Notes under the pieces: generated by a model
Databases searched by the model: none
Seen by the model: the letters and a program-made list of their open reading frames with translations, nothing else
Told to the model about the DNA's origin: nothing
Assembly (NCBI RefSeq): GCF_041428715.1
Contig: NZ_CP155572.1
Reading direction: 5' to 3' (one strand)
From: Sporomusa malonica
GTDB lineage: Bacteria > Bacillota > Negativicutes > Sporomusales > Sporomusaceae
Length of the DNA stretch: 64,000 bases
Position numbers and translations under genes: made by a program
Shown: piece by piece, positions 1 to 8,714 of the stretch
Numbering within the stretch: the first letter of the stretch is position 1
How the letters are laid out: the number at the start of each line of letters is the position of its first letter

Positions 1-207
1 TTAGTGCTTAAAGAAGACCAAAAAACCGTATTTGTGGTAACAGCAGATAATAAAGTGCAGCAGCGGACACTCAGGCTGGGCTATATGGGTGACGGCTGGG
101 CCGAAGTGCTTGACGGCGTCAGCGCTGGCGAAACCATTGTTATTGCCGGTCAAAACAAGATTAAGGACGGTATGGAAATTACGCCGGTGCAAGGCGGTGG
201 TAAGTAA
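1..207 (+). CDS. RND efflux periplasmic adaptor subunit (HlyD/AcrA type), C-terminal fragment
   Basis: Only the last 68 codons are in the window; the gene begins upstream and its frame is open from base 1. The visible part (TVFVVTADNKVQQR, then a segment ending GETIVIAGQNKIKDGMEI) matches the C-terminal membrane-proximal beta domain of membrane-fusion proteins that link an RND pump to an outer-membrane channel. The TAA stop overlaps the ATG of the RND permease by one base (TAATG), so the two are translationally coupled. Family assignment rests on this tail and on the neighbour; substrate unknown. Confidence 0.85.
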   Translation, partial: LVLKEDQKTVFVVTADNKVQQRTLRLGYMGDGWAEVLDGVSAGETIVIAGQNKIKDGMEITPVQGGGK

Positions 208-3200
208 TGAACGCTATTGCCACCTTTATCAGGAGGCCGGTATTTACTGTCATGCTGGTCATGCTGCTGGTGGTATTCGGGCTTAAAGCATACCCATCAC
301 TTGGCATTGACCTCAATCCGGATGTTGATTTTCCGATTGTTACGGTATCAGTAAGCTACAGTGGTGCTTCACCGGAAGAGATGGAAAGTCTTATCACTAA
401 ACCGGTCGAAGATGCTGTCAGCTCGCTGTCCGGGATTAAAAATCTTTCCTCAGTCACCCGTGAGGGTGTATCTCAGGTTGTTATTGAGTTTGAGTTTGGC
501 ACCAATCCCAAGCTGGCAGCCAACGAAGTCCGCGAAAAAGTGGCAACTGTCCGCAAGCGGCTGCCAGACCAGATTGATGAACCGGTCATTCAGCGGTTTG
601 ATATTGGCGCCCAAGCTGTTGTGTTTATGAGTATGTCATCTGACACCAAGAGCCCAGGTGAAGTCCGGAAATTAGCTGTTGATGTCGTAAAAGACGAACT
701 ACAGCGGATTGACGGCGTGGCCGATGTCAGTGTATATGGCGCAGCTGGCCGTGAGATTCAAATACAGCTTGATCCCAAGAAACTGGAAGCTTACAAGATT
801 ACTATGCCGCAGGTACTGGATGCCGTAAATACCCAAAACCTCAACGCCCCTGGCGGCCATGTCATTGAAAAAGACATGGATCTGACAGTACGTACTTTGG
901 CTAAGTATAAAAGTATTGACGATATTAGAAACATTATTGTGGCCAACCAGGATGGACGACTGATTAAGCTTAGTGATGTTGCTCAGGTTGTTGACGGCTG
1001 GGAGGAAGTCCGGACAATTGCCAGGGCCAACGGCGCGCCCAGTGTACTGGTGTCAGTGCAGAAGCAGTCAGGCACCAATACTGTTGATGTTGCCACTAAA
1101 GTAAAAAAAGCTATCGACAATCTACAGACAACCCTGCCTGGCGATATTAAGGTACAGATTACCCGTGACAGCTCAACCTATATTAAGGACAGCGTGCATG
1201 ACGTAATGATGTCGCTGGTTTTTGGTGGTCTCTTGGCGGTTGTTATCACCTTTTTATTTCTGCAAAATGTCCGTGCTACCATCATTGGTGCTATCGCCAT
1301 TCCAACCTCGGTTATTGCTACCTTTTTCATGATAAAAACCATGGGCTTTACCCTCAATAACATGTCGCTCATGGGTCTTAGTCTGGCGGTTGGTATCCTC
1401 ATTGACGACGCCATTGTTGTTATTGAAAACATCTACCGCCATATGGAGCAAGGTAAATCACCGATGGCGGCCGCTCGGGATGGCACCGCCGAGATTGGAC
1501 TGGCTGTTATGGCCACTACGTTATCCATTTTGGCTGTATTTGTGCCGGTAGGCAGCATGACTGGCATTATCGGACAGTTCTTCAAGCAGTTTGGTTTGAC
1601 TGTAGCCTTTGCGGTTGCGTTTTCGCTGTTTGTCGCCTTTACCTTAACGCCCACGTTGTCAGCCTATTGGCTCAAGTCAGGACATGGAACTGGCGCGGCT
1701 TCAGGCCCGGGGCGTTGGCTAGACGCCGGTTTGGCTAAGTTTGAGCAAGCATTTCTAGACCTTCAGGCCTGGTATAGCAGGACGCTGACCTGGGCTCTGG
1801 CACGTCCGAAAAAGCTAGTGGCTCTAGCTGTGCTGTCACTATTTATCAATGGGCTGCTGCTGCCGTTTTTAGGAACTGAGTTCCAGCCGACCTATGACTC
1901 TGGCGAGTTTAACGTTGTGCTGTCAGCGCCGCCAGGCACATCGCTTGATAAGATGAAAGAGCTGACAGTTCCCATAGAACAGGAAATAATTAGCATCGCC
2001 GAATTAGAAAGCTCATATATCACTATTGGTTCAGGTAATCAGACAAATAAAGCCAGCATAGGCATCCGGCTCAAACCGGCCAGTGAGCGTAAACGCTCGA
2101 TGAACCAGATTATGGACGAGCTTCGTCTTAAGTTCCAGACTGTCGGCAATCTGAAAATTGCCGTACAAACAGGACAAGGGGTGGGCCGGGGTGACTCTCG
2201 CCCGGTGCAGGTGGCCTTGCGTGGTCCTGATTTGAATGTGCTGATGCAGAACGCCCAGGTACTTGTTGAAAAAATTAAAGCAATTCCAGGCACAACCGAT
2301 GTGGACATCTCCACCGAGCAGTCGGTGCCTGAGGTAGAAGTTCAGCTTAACCCGACGCGGGTCAGTGATGCTGGCCTGGATGCATCCACTGTGGCCAGCA
2401 CTGTCCAAATGGCTTTCATGGGCTCAACCACCCGTAACCGCTACAACGCCGGTGACAGTGACTACAACATCCGGGTGCAAGTTGCGGCCGAAGGCCGTAT
2501 GAGTATGGATGATGTGGCTAACCTCCGGATTGCCAGCAAGACAGGCAGTTTTATCCGTCTGGGTGATGTTGCCGAGATTAAGCTGTCAGCCGGACCGAAC
2601 GAGATTAACCGTGAAGCCCGTCAGCGGCAGGTTGTTGTCTATGCCAACGTCATCGGCGTAGCTGCCGGTGATGTGATCAATAAAGTAACGGCGCTTATGC
2701 CAAGCCTGAATTTGCCGACAGGTTATTCACACAAGTTTGTCGGCTCAGCCCAAACCATGCAGGATTCCTTTAAGGAGATTGGCAGTGCATTGCTCTTAGC
2801 CATCGTCCTGATCTACATGGTGTTGGCTGCCCAGTTCGAAAGCTTCATTCACCCATTGACCATTATGCTGTCTCTGCCATTCTCGTTTATCGGTGCTATT
2901 TTGGGTCTCCTAATCGCCGGACAAACCCTCAATATCATGTCCCTCATTGGGGTCATCATGCTCATGGGCCTGGTAACCAAGAATGCCATTCTGTTAGTTG
3001 ACTATACTAACACCCTGCGTGAGCAGGGCATGGACATTAATGAGGCATTAATTGAGGCTGGCTCGGTGCGGCTGCGCCCGATTCTTATGACCACAGCCGC
3101 TATGATTTTTGGCATGATGCCCATTGCTCTTGGCATTGGTGCAGGCGCCGAACTGCGTCAGTCTATGGGCGTAGTCTTAGTCGGCGGTCTCATTACCTCG

Positions 3201-3302
3201 ACGATACTGACACTGGTTATTGTGCCGCTGGTATATCTGTTGATTGATAGGTTGAAAAACAAGTGGAGCAGCAATAAGACAAAAATAGAAGCTATAGGCT
3301 AA
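207..3302 (+). CDS. RND family efflux transporter permease (AcrB/MdtB-like)
   Basis: A full-length 1031-residue inner-membrane proton/drug antiporter of the HAE1-like group. There is one N-terminal membrane helix (about 10-30), a large periplasmic loop, a bundle of helices around 335-495, then the same pattern repeated in the second half (helices about 860-1020), as expected for RND pumps. The proton-relay acidic pair is present in GILIDDAIVV (Asp400, Asp401). It is coupled to the adaptor gene just upstream. No outer-membrane TolC-like gene follows; a strong terminator lies directly after the stop. The pump implies a diderm envelope. Substrate cannot be told from sequence. Confidence 0.95.
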   Translation: MNAIATFIRRPVFTVMLVMLLVVFGLKAYPSLGIDLNPDVDFPIVTVSVSYSGASPEEMESLITKPVEDAVSSLSGIKNLSSVTREGVSQVVIEFEFGTNPKLAANEVREKVATVRKRLPDQIDEPVIQRFDIGAQAVVFMSMSSDTKSPGEVRKLAVDVVKDELQRIDGVADVSVYGAAGREIQIQLDPKKLEAYKITMPQVLDAVNTQNLNAPGGHVIEKDMDLTVRTLAKYKSIDDIRNIIVANQDGRLIKLSDVAQVVDGWEEVRTIARANGAPSVLVSVQKQSGTNTVDVATKVKKAIDNLQTTLPGDIKVQITRDSSTYIKDSVHDVMMSLVFGGLLAVVITFLFLQNVRATIIGAIAIPTSVIATFFMIKTMGFTLNNMSLMGLSLAVGILIDDAIVVIENIYRHMEQGKSPMAAARDGTAEIGLAVMATTLSILAVFVPVGSMTGIIGQFFKQFGLTVAFAVAFSLFVAFTLTPTLSAYWLKSGHGTGAASGPGRWLDAGLAKFEQAFLDLQAWYSRTLTWALARPKKLVALAVLSLFINGLLLPFLGTEFQPTYDSGEFNVVLSAPPGTSLDKMKELTVPIEQEIISIAELESSYITIGSGNQTNKASIGIRLKPASERKRSMNQIMDELRLKFQTVGNLKIAVQTGQGVGRGDSRPVQVALRGPDLNVLMQNAQVLVEKIKAIPGTTDVDISTEQSVPEVEVQLNPTRVSDAGLDASTVASTVQMAFMGSTTRNRYNAGDSDYNIRVQVAAEGRMSMDDVANLRIASKTGSFIRLGDVAEIKLSAGPNEINREARQRQVVVYANVIGVAAGDVINKVTALMPSLNLPTGYSHKFVGSAQTMQDSFKEIGSALLLAIVLIYMVLAAQFESFIHPLTIMLSLPFSFIGAILGLLIAGQTLNIMSLIGVIMLMGLVTKNAILLVDYTNTLREQGMDINEALIEAGSVRLRPILMTTAAMIFGMMPIALGIGAGAELRQSMGVVLVGGLITSTILTLVIVPLVYLLIDRLKNKWSSNKTKIEAIG

Positions 3303-3307
3303 AACCC

Positions 3308-3348
3308 AAAACGCCTGCTTGCCGGATTTCCGGTAAGCAGGCGTTTTT
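3308..3348 (+). terminator. Rho-independent terminator after the RND operon
   Basis: GC-rich hairpin with arms ACGCCTGCTTgCCGGA and TCCGGtAAGCAGGCGT, followed by TTTTT. It begins about 8 bases after the permease stop. Confidence 0.9.
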
Positions 3349-3414
3349 AATAATATAAAATACTATAAAAAAGAGGTGATTAAAGTTCCTGAAATAGTAT
3401 TGAGGAAGGAATAA

Positions 3415-3450
3415 ATGATGGGTTATCCGAACACAACAACATGTAGTTAA
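3415..3450 (+). other. Possible 11-codon leader ORF before the two-component genes
   Basis: A strong Shine-Dalgarno (GAGGAAGG, 3402-3409) precedes ATG ATG and a very short frame (MMGYPNTTTCS) that stops at 3450, 20 bases before the kinase start. It may be a leader peptide that couples translation to the kinase gene, or a chance frame. Too short to test by composition. Confidence 0.3.
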
Positions 3451-3470
3451 TTACGATGGGAGATGAATTT

Positions 3471-5078
3471 TTGAAAGCCAATAAACCTGTTATTGGTTTG
3501 CAGACTAAAATTACGCTGCTTGTTTGTGGTGTTGTTGCCATGGCTTTATTAGTAACTAATGTGTTAATCAGCTCCAATGTCTTTGCCAGTACACAAAAAG
3601 CGTTAAACGAAAAAGCGACCGATATTGCTCAGATTATTGCCCGCTCTGAGGTGGTGATTGAAGCCTTATCTGGCCGGCGTGACGAAATGGAAATTCAGGC
3701 TTTTGCTGAAGAGATTCGTAGTGTTACAAAGGTAGAGTTTATCGTTGTTATAGACATGAATAGTATCCGGAAATCCCACCCTGACAGTAGTAAGGTCGGT
3801 CAACAGTTCGTAGGCGGCGACGAAAAAGCAGCCCTTTCCGGACAAAAATATACGTCCATGGCTTCAGGAACGCTGGGGCCTTCATTACGTGCCTTTGCAC
3901 CAATAGTAACTCGTGATGGAAAACAGGTTGGGGCTGTTGCGGTAGGCATTTTGCTTAATGATGTACAACATGCGGTAGATAAGAGTAGAATGTTTATCTA
4001 TCTTGCCGTTGTTTTTGGTTTGATGGTGGGTGCCGTCGGGGCACTGCTGTTGGCACGGAGCATAAAAAAGACACTGTTTGGGTTGGAGCCAATTGCTATT
4101 GCCAAATTGCTGGAGGAACGCAGCGCAATGTTGTTGTCGGTACGGGAGGGGATTATCGCTGTGGATAAAAACGCCCGGATCACACTTGTAAATGGTGAAG
4201 CAATCCGGTTGTTACAGCAGGCCGGAATCCAAGGAGATCCTGTGGGAAAAGATGTGGAGTCATTTGTGCCGAATACCCGATTGTCAGACGTATTAAAAAC
4301 AGGATGCGCAGAATTAGATCAGGAGCAGGATTTAAAGGGGATAACGTTATTGACTAATCGCGTTCCTGTGTGTGTGGATGGTGAGATCGCGGGAGCTATT
4401 GCCACATTCCGTGATAAAACTGAGATTCGCCAACTTGCGGAACAGCTTACAGGTGTACGCAATTATGCCGAGGCGTTAAGGGCACAAGCCCATGAATTCA
4501 TGAACAAACTGCATGTCATTCTCGGTATGGTGCGTTTGCAATGTTATGACCAGCTGGCTGACTATATAAAAAATGTTGCTCAGCATTATCAGAGTGAAGT
4601 TGGATTTGTAGTCCGGCGGATAAAGGATCAAGTATTAGCAGGATTTTTGTTGGGTAAACTGAGCCATGCCAGAGAAGCTGGTGTAGATTTAATTCTCTCA
4701 GAAGAAAGTTTCTTGCCTGAGCCCGCCGATACCGAGGTAGCCCAGGAATTAGTCACGGTGGTAGGTAATCTTGTGAACAATGCGTTGGAAGCTGTAGCTA
4801 GTTCTAATGTAAAACGTGTTGGGGTGGATTGTATATATAACGAGGGGATTTTGCACATAGCAGTAGCTGATACCGGGCCGGGAGTTACCAAAGAACAACA
4901 GCAGCTGCTGTTTGCTAAAGGGTATTCTACTAAAAATGGAAATCGCGGACTAGGGATGTTTTTAGTAAAACGCAGTCTCGAACGAATCGGTGGGACAATT
5001 GAGGTGTTTTCAGAAATAGGAGAAGGTACGCGGTTTGTTGTACGTGTACCATACCGAATTAAGGGTGATGCAGAATGA
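3471..5078 (+). CDS. CitA/DcuS-family sensor histidine kinase
   Basis: Membrane sensor kinase for a C4-dicarboxylate or citrate-type signal. There is one N-terminal helix (about 10-32), an extracytoplasmic sCache/PDC sensor (about 35-165), a second helix near 170-190, a cytoplasmic PAS domain (about 205-315), then a dimerisation/phosphoacceptor region with AQAHEFMNKLH (His341) and a HATPase_c domain with DTGPGV and GNRGLGMFL. This is the standard CitA/DcuS/MalK layout. TTG at 3471 is chosen because GGGAG lies 8 bases upstream; the in-frame ATG at 3456 has no Shine-Dalgarno. The stop overlaps the response regulator by 4 bases. The symporter and malic enzyme downstream suggest malate or citrate as ligand (inference). 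Confidence 0.92.
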   Translation: MKANKPVIGLQTKITLLVCGVVAMALLVTNVLISSNVFASTQKALNEKATDIAQIIARSEVVIEALSGRRDEMEIQAFAEEIRSVTKVEFIVVIDMNSIRKSHPDSSKVGQQFVGGDEKAALSGQKYTSMASGTLGPSLRAFAPIVTRDGKQVGAVAVGILLNDVQHAVDKSRMFIYLAVVFGLMVGAVGALLLARSIKKTLFGLEPIAIAKLLEERSAMLLSVREGIIAVDKNARITLVNGEAIRLLQQAGIQGDPVGKDVESFVPNTRLSDVLKTGCAELDQEQDLKGITLLTNRVPVCVDGEIAGAIATFRDKTEIRQLAEQLTGVRNYAEALRAQAHEFMNKLHVILGMVRLQCYDQLADYIKNVAQHYQSEVGFVVRRIKDQVLAGFLLGKLSHAREAGVDLILSEESFLPEPADTEVAQELVTVVGNLVNNALEAVASSNVKRVGVDCIYNEGILHIAVADTGPGVTKEQQQLLFAKGYSTKNGNRGLGMFLVKRSLERIGGTIEVFSEIGEGTRFVVRVPYRIKGDAE

Positions 5079-5779
5079 TTAAAGTCTTAATTGTGGAAGA
5101 TGACCCGATGGTAGCTGAATTGAATCGACGGTATCTAGAACAGATAGACGGATTTGTATTGATTGCTATGGCTCGTACTGTCGATGAAGCTTTGGGATTG
5201 CTCAATAAACATGATATTAACCTTGTTTTGCTGGACATATTCATGCCTGGGACAAGTGGGCTGGAATTATTAACTCAAATCAGGGACAAGGGCAAAGATA
5301 TAGATGTAATTGTGGTTTCAGCCGCTTGTGATATGCAAACAATTAAGAAAGCCTTGCGTAACGGTGCTGTCGATTACTTGATTAAGCCGTTTGAATTTGA
5401 GCGGTTAAATACCGCTCTTTCTGAATACCGCAATCAGGCGGTATTTATGCGCAACCGCGATGTTATGAGTCAGACTGAACTAGATCGGCGCATTTTAGGC
5501 AGAGAGCAGCAAGGACAAGCGGAGTTAAACAAGGGTTTGTGCCGCAGCACGCTAAATGCAGTATGGGAAAACATACGATATGCAAAGGGGCAGTCTTTTA
5601 CTACAGAGGAAATGGCGAACAGTGTAGGAATTTCGCGAGTGTCTATGCGCAAATATCTGGATTTTTTGAAACACATAGATATTTTAAGCATGGAAGTGGT
5701 ATACGGAACTGTGGGGAGACCCGTATATAGATATCGATGTATAAATTCAGAAAGCACCATAATAAAACGCTACTTATAA
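5075..5779 (+). CDS. CitB/DcuR-family response regulator
   Basis: Partner of the kinase, overlapping it by ATGA. Residues 1-120 form a receiver domain with acidic pocket EDDPMV, phosphoacceptor Asp54 in LLDIFMPG and the conserved Lys in LIKPFEF. After a linker, the C-terminal part (about 165-230) carries a helix-turn-helix of the CitB type (FTTEEMANSVGISRVSMRKYL). It probably activates the transporter and malic enzyme genes that follow after a terminator, as MalR/CitB/DcuR do in other bacteria. Target sites were not identified. Confidence 0.93.
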   Translation: MIKVLIVEDDPMVAELNRRYLEQIDGFVLIAMARTVDEALGLLNKHDINLVLLDIFMPGTSGLELLTQIRDKGKDIDVIVVSAACDMQTIKKALRNGAVDYLIKPFEFERLNTALSEYRNQAVFMRNRDVMSQTELDRRILGREQQGQAELNKGLCRSTLNAVWENIRYAKGQSFTTEEMANSVGISRVSMRKYLDFLKHIDILSMEVVYGTVGRPVYRYRCINSESTIIKRYL

Positions 5780-5780
5780 A

Positions 5781-5806
5781 AACCGGCTGCCAGGCCGGTT
5801 TTTTTT
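5781..5806 (+). terminator. Terminator after the two-component operon
   Basis: Hairpin AACCGGC-tgccag-GCCGGTT followed by a run of eight or more T. It separates the regulators from the transporter gene, so the latter needs its own promoter in 5807-5890. Confidence 0.9.
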
Positions 5807-5904
5807 ACTTACTTTAGTTACAAAATGTTTTAATAAATTGAATAAGATATGCAATTCGAGCATGACAGTTTAGTATTAAGTCAAATAACTTAGGAGGTGT
5901 ATTG

Positions 5905-7242
5905 GTGAATAGTAATAATTTGAACAAAGTACAGTTAACAGAGCCGGTATCAGACAACGCATTCATGAAAATTATTAATTTTAAAGTCGGAGTGATTCCT
6001 TTCCCTTTGTACCTTGTTTTGGCGGTTATCATCTATGCTGCGTCTATTTACGGCAAACTTCCAGCAGATATGATCGGCGGATTTGCTGTTATCATGATTA
6101 TGGGGATACTTTTAGGCGATGTAGGACAAAAGATTCCGGTGTTAAAAGATATCGGCGGACCAGCTATTCTTTCCATATTTATTCCTTCAATTATGGTTTT
6201 CTATAATCTCATCAATCCTTCGGCAATGAAATCGATCACGGCACTAATGAAAGGATCTAATTTCCTGTATTTATATATTTCTTGCTTGGTGGCAGGCAGT
6301 ATTCTCGGCATGGATAGAAAGGTTTTAGTTCAGGGATTTGTGCGCATGTTTATTCCGCTAGTCGTTGGGACTCTTGCCGCGATTGCTGCGGGGTTATTTG
6401 TAGGTTCGCTATTTGGTTATAGCATGTATCGTACGTTTTTTTATATCATTATCCCGATTGTAGGCGGAGGTATTGGCGAAGGTATCATTCCGCTGTCTAT
6501 TGCTTATTCTGAAATCCTGGGGAAACCTCAGGAAACCTTTATCCCTCAGCTTATTCCAGCAGCTATGCTGGGAAATATTGTTGCAATCATGGTCGCCGGA
6601 TTTTTGAAGCGTTTGGGAGAAAAGAGACCCGAACTTAGTGGTAATGGAGTACTTGTTCGAACAGGCAATGATAAAGACCAGTTAACGGCGCAAACTGCGG
6701 ATAAGCCGATAGAGTTTCCGCTGATGGGAGCAGGGCTATTGATCGCTTGCAGCTTCTTTATTTGGGGTAAGTTCTCTGAGACCTTTATTGGGATTCCAGG
6801 AGCCATTATCATGATTTTCTCTGCCGCAATTGTTAAATATTCCAACCTCATGCCGACTAAAATGGAACAGGGTGCTTATCATATGTACCGGTTTATTTCA
6901 GCAAGTCTTACTTGGCCGTTATTAGTTGGCTTAGGTGTTTTGTATACTCCGTGGAAAGATGTTGTTCTCGTGCTGGCAGATCCCGGTTATATTGCAATCT
7001 GTGCATCTACCGTTCTAGCGATGATTTCTTCGGGATTTTTTATTGGTAAATATTTAAATATGTATCCCATTGAATCGGCAATTGTGACAGGCTGCCATAG
7101 TGGTCTAGGCGGTACTGGTGACGTAGCTATCTTATCTGCATCCAATCGGATGGAATTGATGCCGTTTGCCCAGATATCAACCAGAATTGGTGGCGCCTGC
7201 ATGATAGTAATAGCCACGTTATTAATGAAGATGTCGCAGTAA
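5905..7242 (+). CDS. 2-hydroxycarboxylate transporter family symporter (malate/citrate:Na+)
   Basis: Polytopic inner-membrane secondary transporter of the 2HCT family (CitS, MaeN, CimH, MleP). The two re-entrant-loop signatures are visible: GGGIGEGIIPLS in the first half and GGTGDVAIL near the C-terminus, with the typical 11-helix hydrophobic pattern between. GTG at 5905 is preferred over TTG at 5902 because AGGAGG (5892-5897) is then 7 bases away. The downstream malic enzyme argues for malate as main substrate, but citrate cannot be excluded since family members share motifs. Likely under control of the CitA/CitB-type pair upstream. Confidence 0.93.
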   Translation: MNSNNLNKVQLTEPVSDNAFMKIINFKVGVIPFPLYLVLAVIIYAASIYGKLPADMIGGFAVIMIMGILLGDVGQKIPVLKDIGGPAILSIFIPSIMVFYNLINPSAMKSITALMKGSNFLYLYISCLVAGSILGMDRKVLVQGFVRMFIPLVVGTLAAIAAGLFVGSLFGYSMYRTFFYIIIPIVGGGIGEGIIPLSIAYSEILGKPQETFIPQLIPAAMLGNIVAIMVAGFLKRLGEKRPELSGNGVLVRTGNDKDQLTAQTADKPIEFPLMGAGLLIACSFFIWGKFSETFIGIPGAIIMIFSAAIVKYSNLMPTKMEQGAYHMYRFISASLTWPLLVGLGVLYTPWKDVVLVLADPGYIAICASTVLAMISSGFFIGKYLNMYPIESAIVTGCHSGLGGTGDVAILSASNRMELMPFAQISTRIGGACMIVIATLLMKMSQ

Positions 7243-7268
7243 AGACATTTGAAAAAAGGAGTGCGAAC

Positions 7269-8498
7269 ATGAGTATTCGGGAAGAAGCAATTCAATTACA
7301 CAAAAAACACCAAGGAAAGCTGGCTGTGGCTAGCAAAGTGCCTCTTGCAAACAGGCATGACTTAAGTTTAGCCTATACGCCTGGTGTGGCTGAGCCATGT
7401 AAGGATATTAAAAATGACAAGGACTTATCGTTTGAATATACTTGTCGGGGAAATATGGTGGCAGTTGTAAGTGACGGAACCAGGGTACTTGGCTTGGGGG
7501 ATATAGGGCCTGAGGCTGCCCTGCCAGTAATGGAAGGTAAGGCTGTTTTATTTAAAGTGTTTGGTGATGTTGATGCTGTTCCGATTTGTCTTGACACCAA
7601 AGATCCTGATAAAATTATTGAAGTGGTACGGTTGCTGCAGCCGACCTTTGCCGGAATTAATTTGGAAGATCTTTCTTCACCGAAATGCTATGACATTGAA
7701 GATGCGCTTAAAGCCCAAATGGACATCCCTGTATTTCATGATGACCAGCATGGTACGGCAATAGCAGCACTTTCGGCAGTTATCAATTCACTGCGATTAG
7801 TGAAGAAAGAATTAGCTAGTGCCAAGATTATTGTGAATGGAGCAGGGGCCGCCGGTACAGCTATTGCTCGTTTAATTGTTAACGCCGGGGCAAAAAATGT
7901 TATAGTGGTAGATATTAATGGAGCTTTGTATGCGGGAATGTCTGGGCTGAACCGAGTTCAGGAACGGTTGACCCAAGTAACCAATAGAGAAAAGCAGCAG
8001 GGCAGTTTGAGTGATGTGGCCAAAGGGGTTGATGTTATTATCGGTGTTTCGGCACCAGGAGCATTTACGCCAGCGATCATCGGTGCCATGAATCCGGATG
8101 CTGTTGTAGTGGCTATGGCTAATCCTGAGCCGGAAATAAGTTATGCTGAAGCCAAGGCTGCCGGGGCAAGGGTAGCAGGTACAGGGCGCTCAGATGCGCC
8201 TAACCAGGTTAATAATGTAACTGTTTTCCCAGGCGTTTTCCGGGGAGCTATTGATGTACGCGCTCGTCAGATTAATGAAGAAATGAAGATTGCTGCAGCT
8301 TATGCAATTGCAGATTTGGTTCCTCAGGCTGAATTAAGAGACGATTTTGTTGTGCCAGATGCATTTGATCCACGTGTTGCCCCGGCAGTTGCTGCCGCTG
8401 TAGCCCGGGTGGCAATGCAAACAGGAGTAGCAAGAATTCAGGTAGATCCTGAAGAAATCAGAGCAAAGACCGCTGCCCGTATTAAACTGGGGCGATAG
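7269..8498 (+). CDS. NAD(P)-dependent malic enzyme (oxaloacetate-decarboxylating)
   Basis: Oxidative decarboxylation of malate to pyruvate and CO2 with NAD(P)+ in the cytoplasm. The 409-residue size is that of short bacterial malic enzymes (YtsJ type) without a phosphotransacetylase domain. Seen: the catalytic tyrosine region LAYTPGVAEPC near residue 35, GDIGPEAALPVMEGKAVLFK with the catalytic Lys, the metal-site segment HDDQHGTA near 160, and the dinucleotide fold VNGAGAAGTAIARL. ATG 7269 has AAAAGGAG upstream. It lies 26 bases after the symporter, so both are probably one transcript for malate uptake and conversion. Confidence 0.96.
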   Translation: MSIREEAIQLHKKHQGKLAVASKVPLANRHDLSLAYTPGVAEPCKDIKNDKDLSFEYTCRGNMVAVVSDGTRVLGLGDIGPEAALPVMEGKAVLFKVFGDVDAVPICLDTKDPDKIIEVVRLLQPTFAGINLEDLSSPKCYDIEDALKAQMDIPVFHDDQHGTAIAALSAVINSLRLVKKELASAKIIVNGAGAAGTAIARLIVNAGAKNVIVVDINGALYAGMSGLNRVQERLTQVTNREKQQGSLSDVAKGVDVIIGVSAPGAFTPAIIGAMNPDAVVVAMANPEPEISYAEAKAAGARVAGTGRSDAPNQVNNVTVFPGVFRGAIDVRARQINEEMKIAAAYAIADLVPQAELRDDFVVPDAFDPRVAPAVAAAVARVAMQTGVARIQVDPEEIRAKTAARIKLGR

Positions 8499-8533
8499 CG
8501 GGACTACCCACTATTTGAGTGAATGAATTTATT

Positions 8534-8570
8534 GGAAAAGGCGCTGACGACGAGTCAGGGCCTTTTCTTT
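8534..8570 (+). terminator. Terminator after the malic enzyme
   Basis: Hairpin AAAAGGCgCTGAC-gac-gaGTCAGgGCCTTTT followed by CTTT. A second, weaker hairpin (AAAAGC-aggca-GCTTTT with a long T run, about 8593-8620) may act as a back-up. Confidence 0.85.
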
Positions 8571-8714
8571 ACCCTGAAGAATCAAACTATGTAAAAGCAG
8601 GCAGCTTTTCTTTTTTTTTCTCATCCACTATACTAAAGATAATTTAAGGAAATAATTACACTAGAAAACATGCGGCAGCGATAGCTGGTTATGTTGAAAA
8701 AAACGGAGGTGCAT

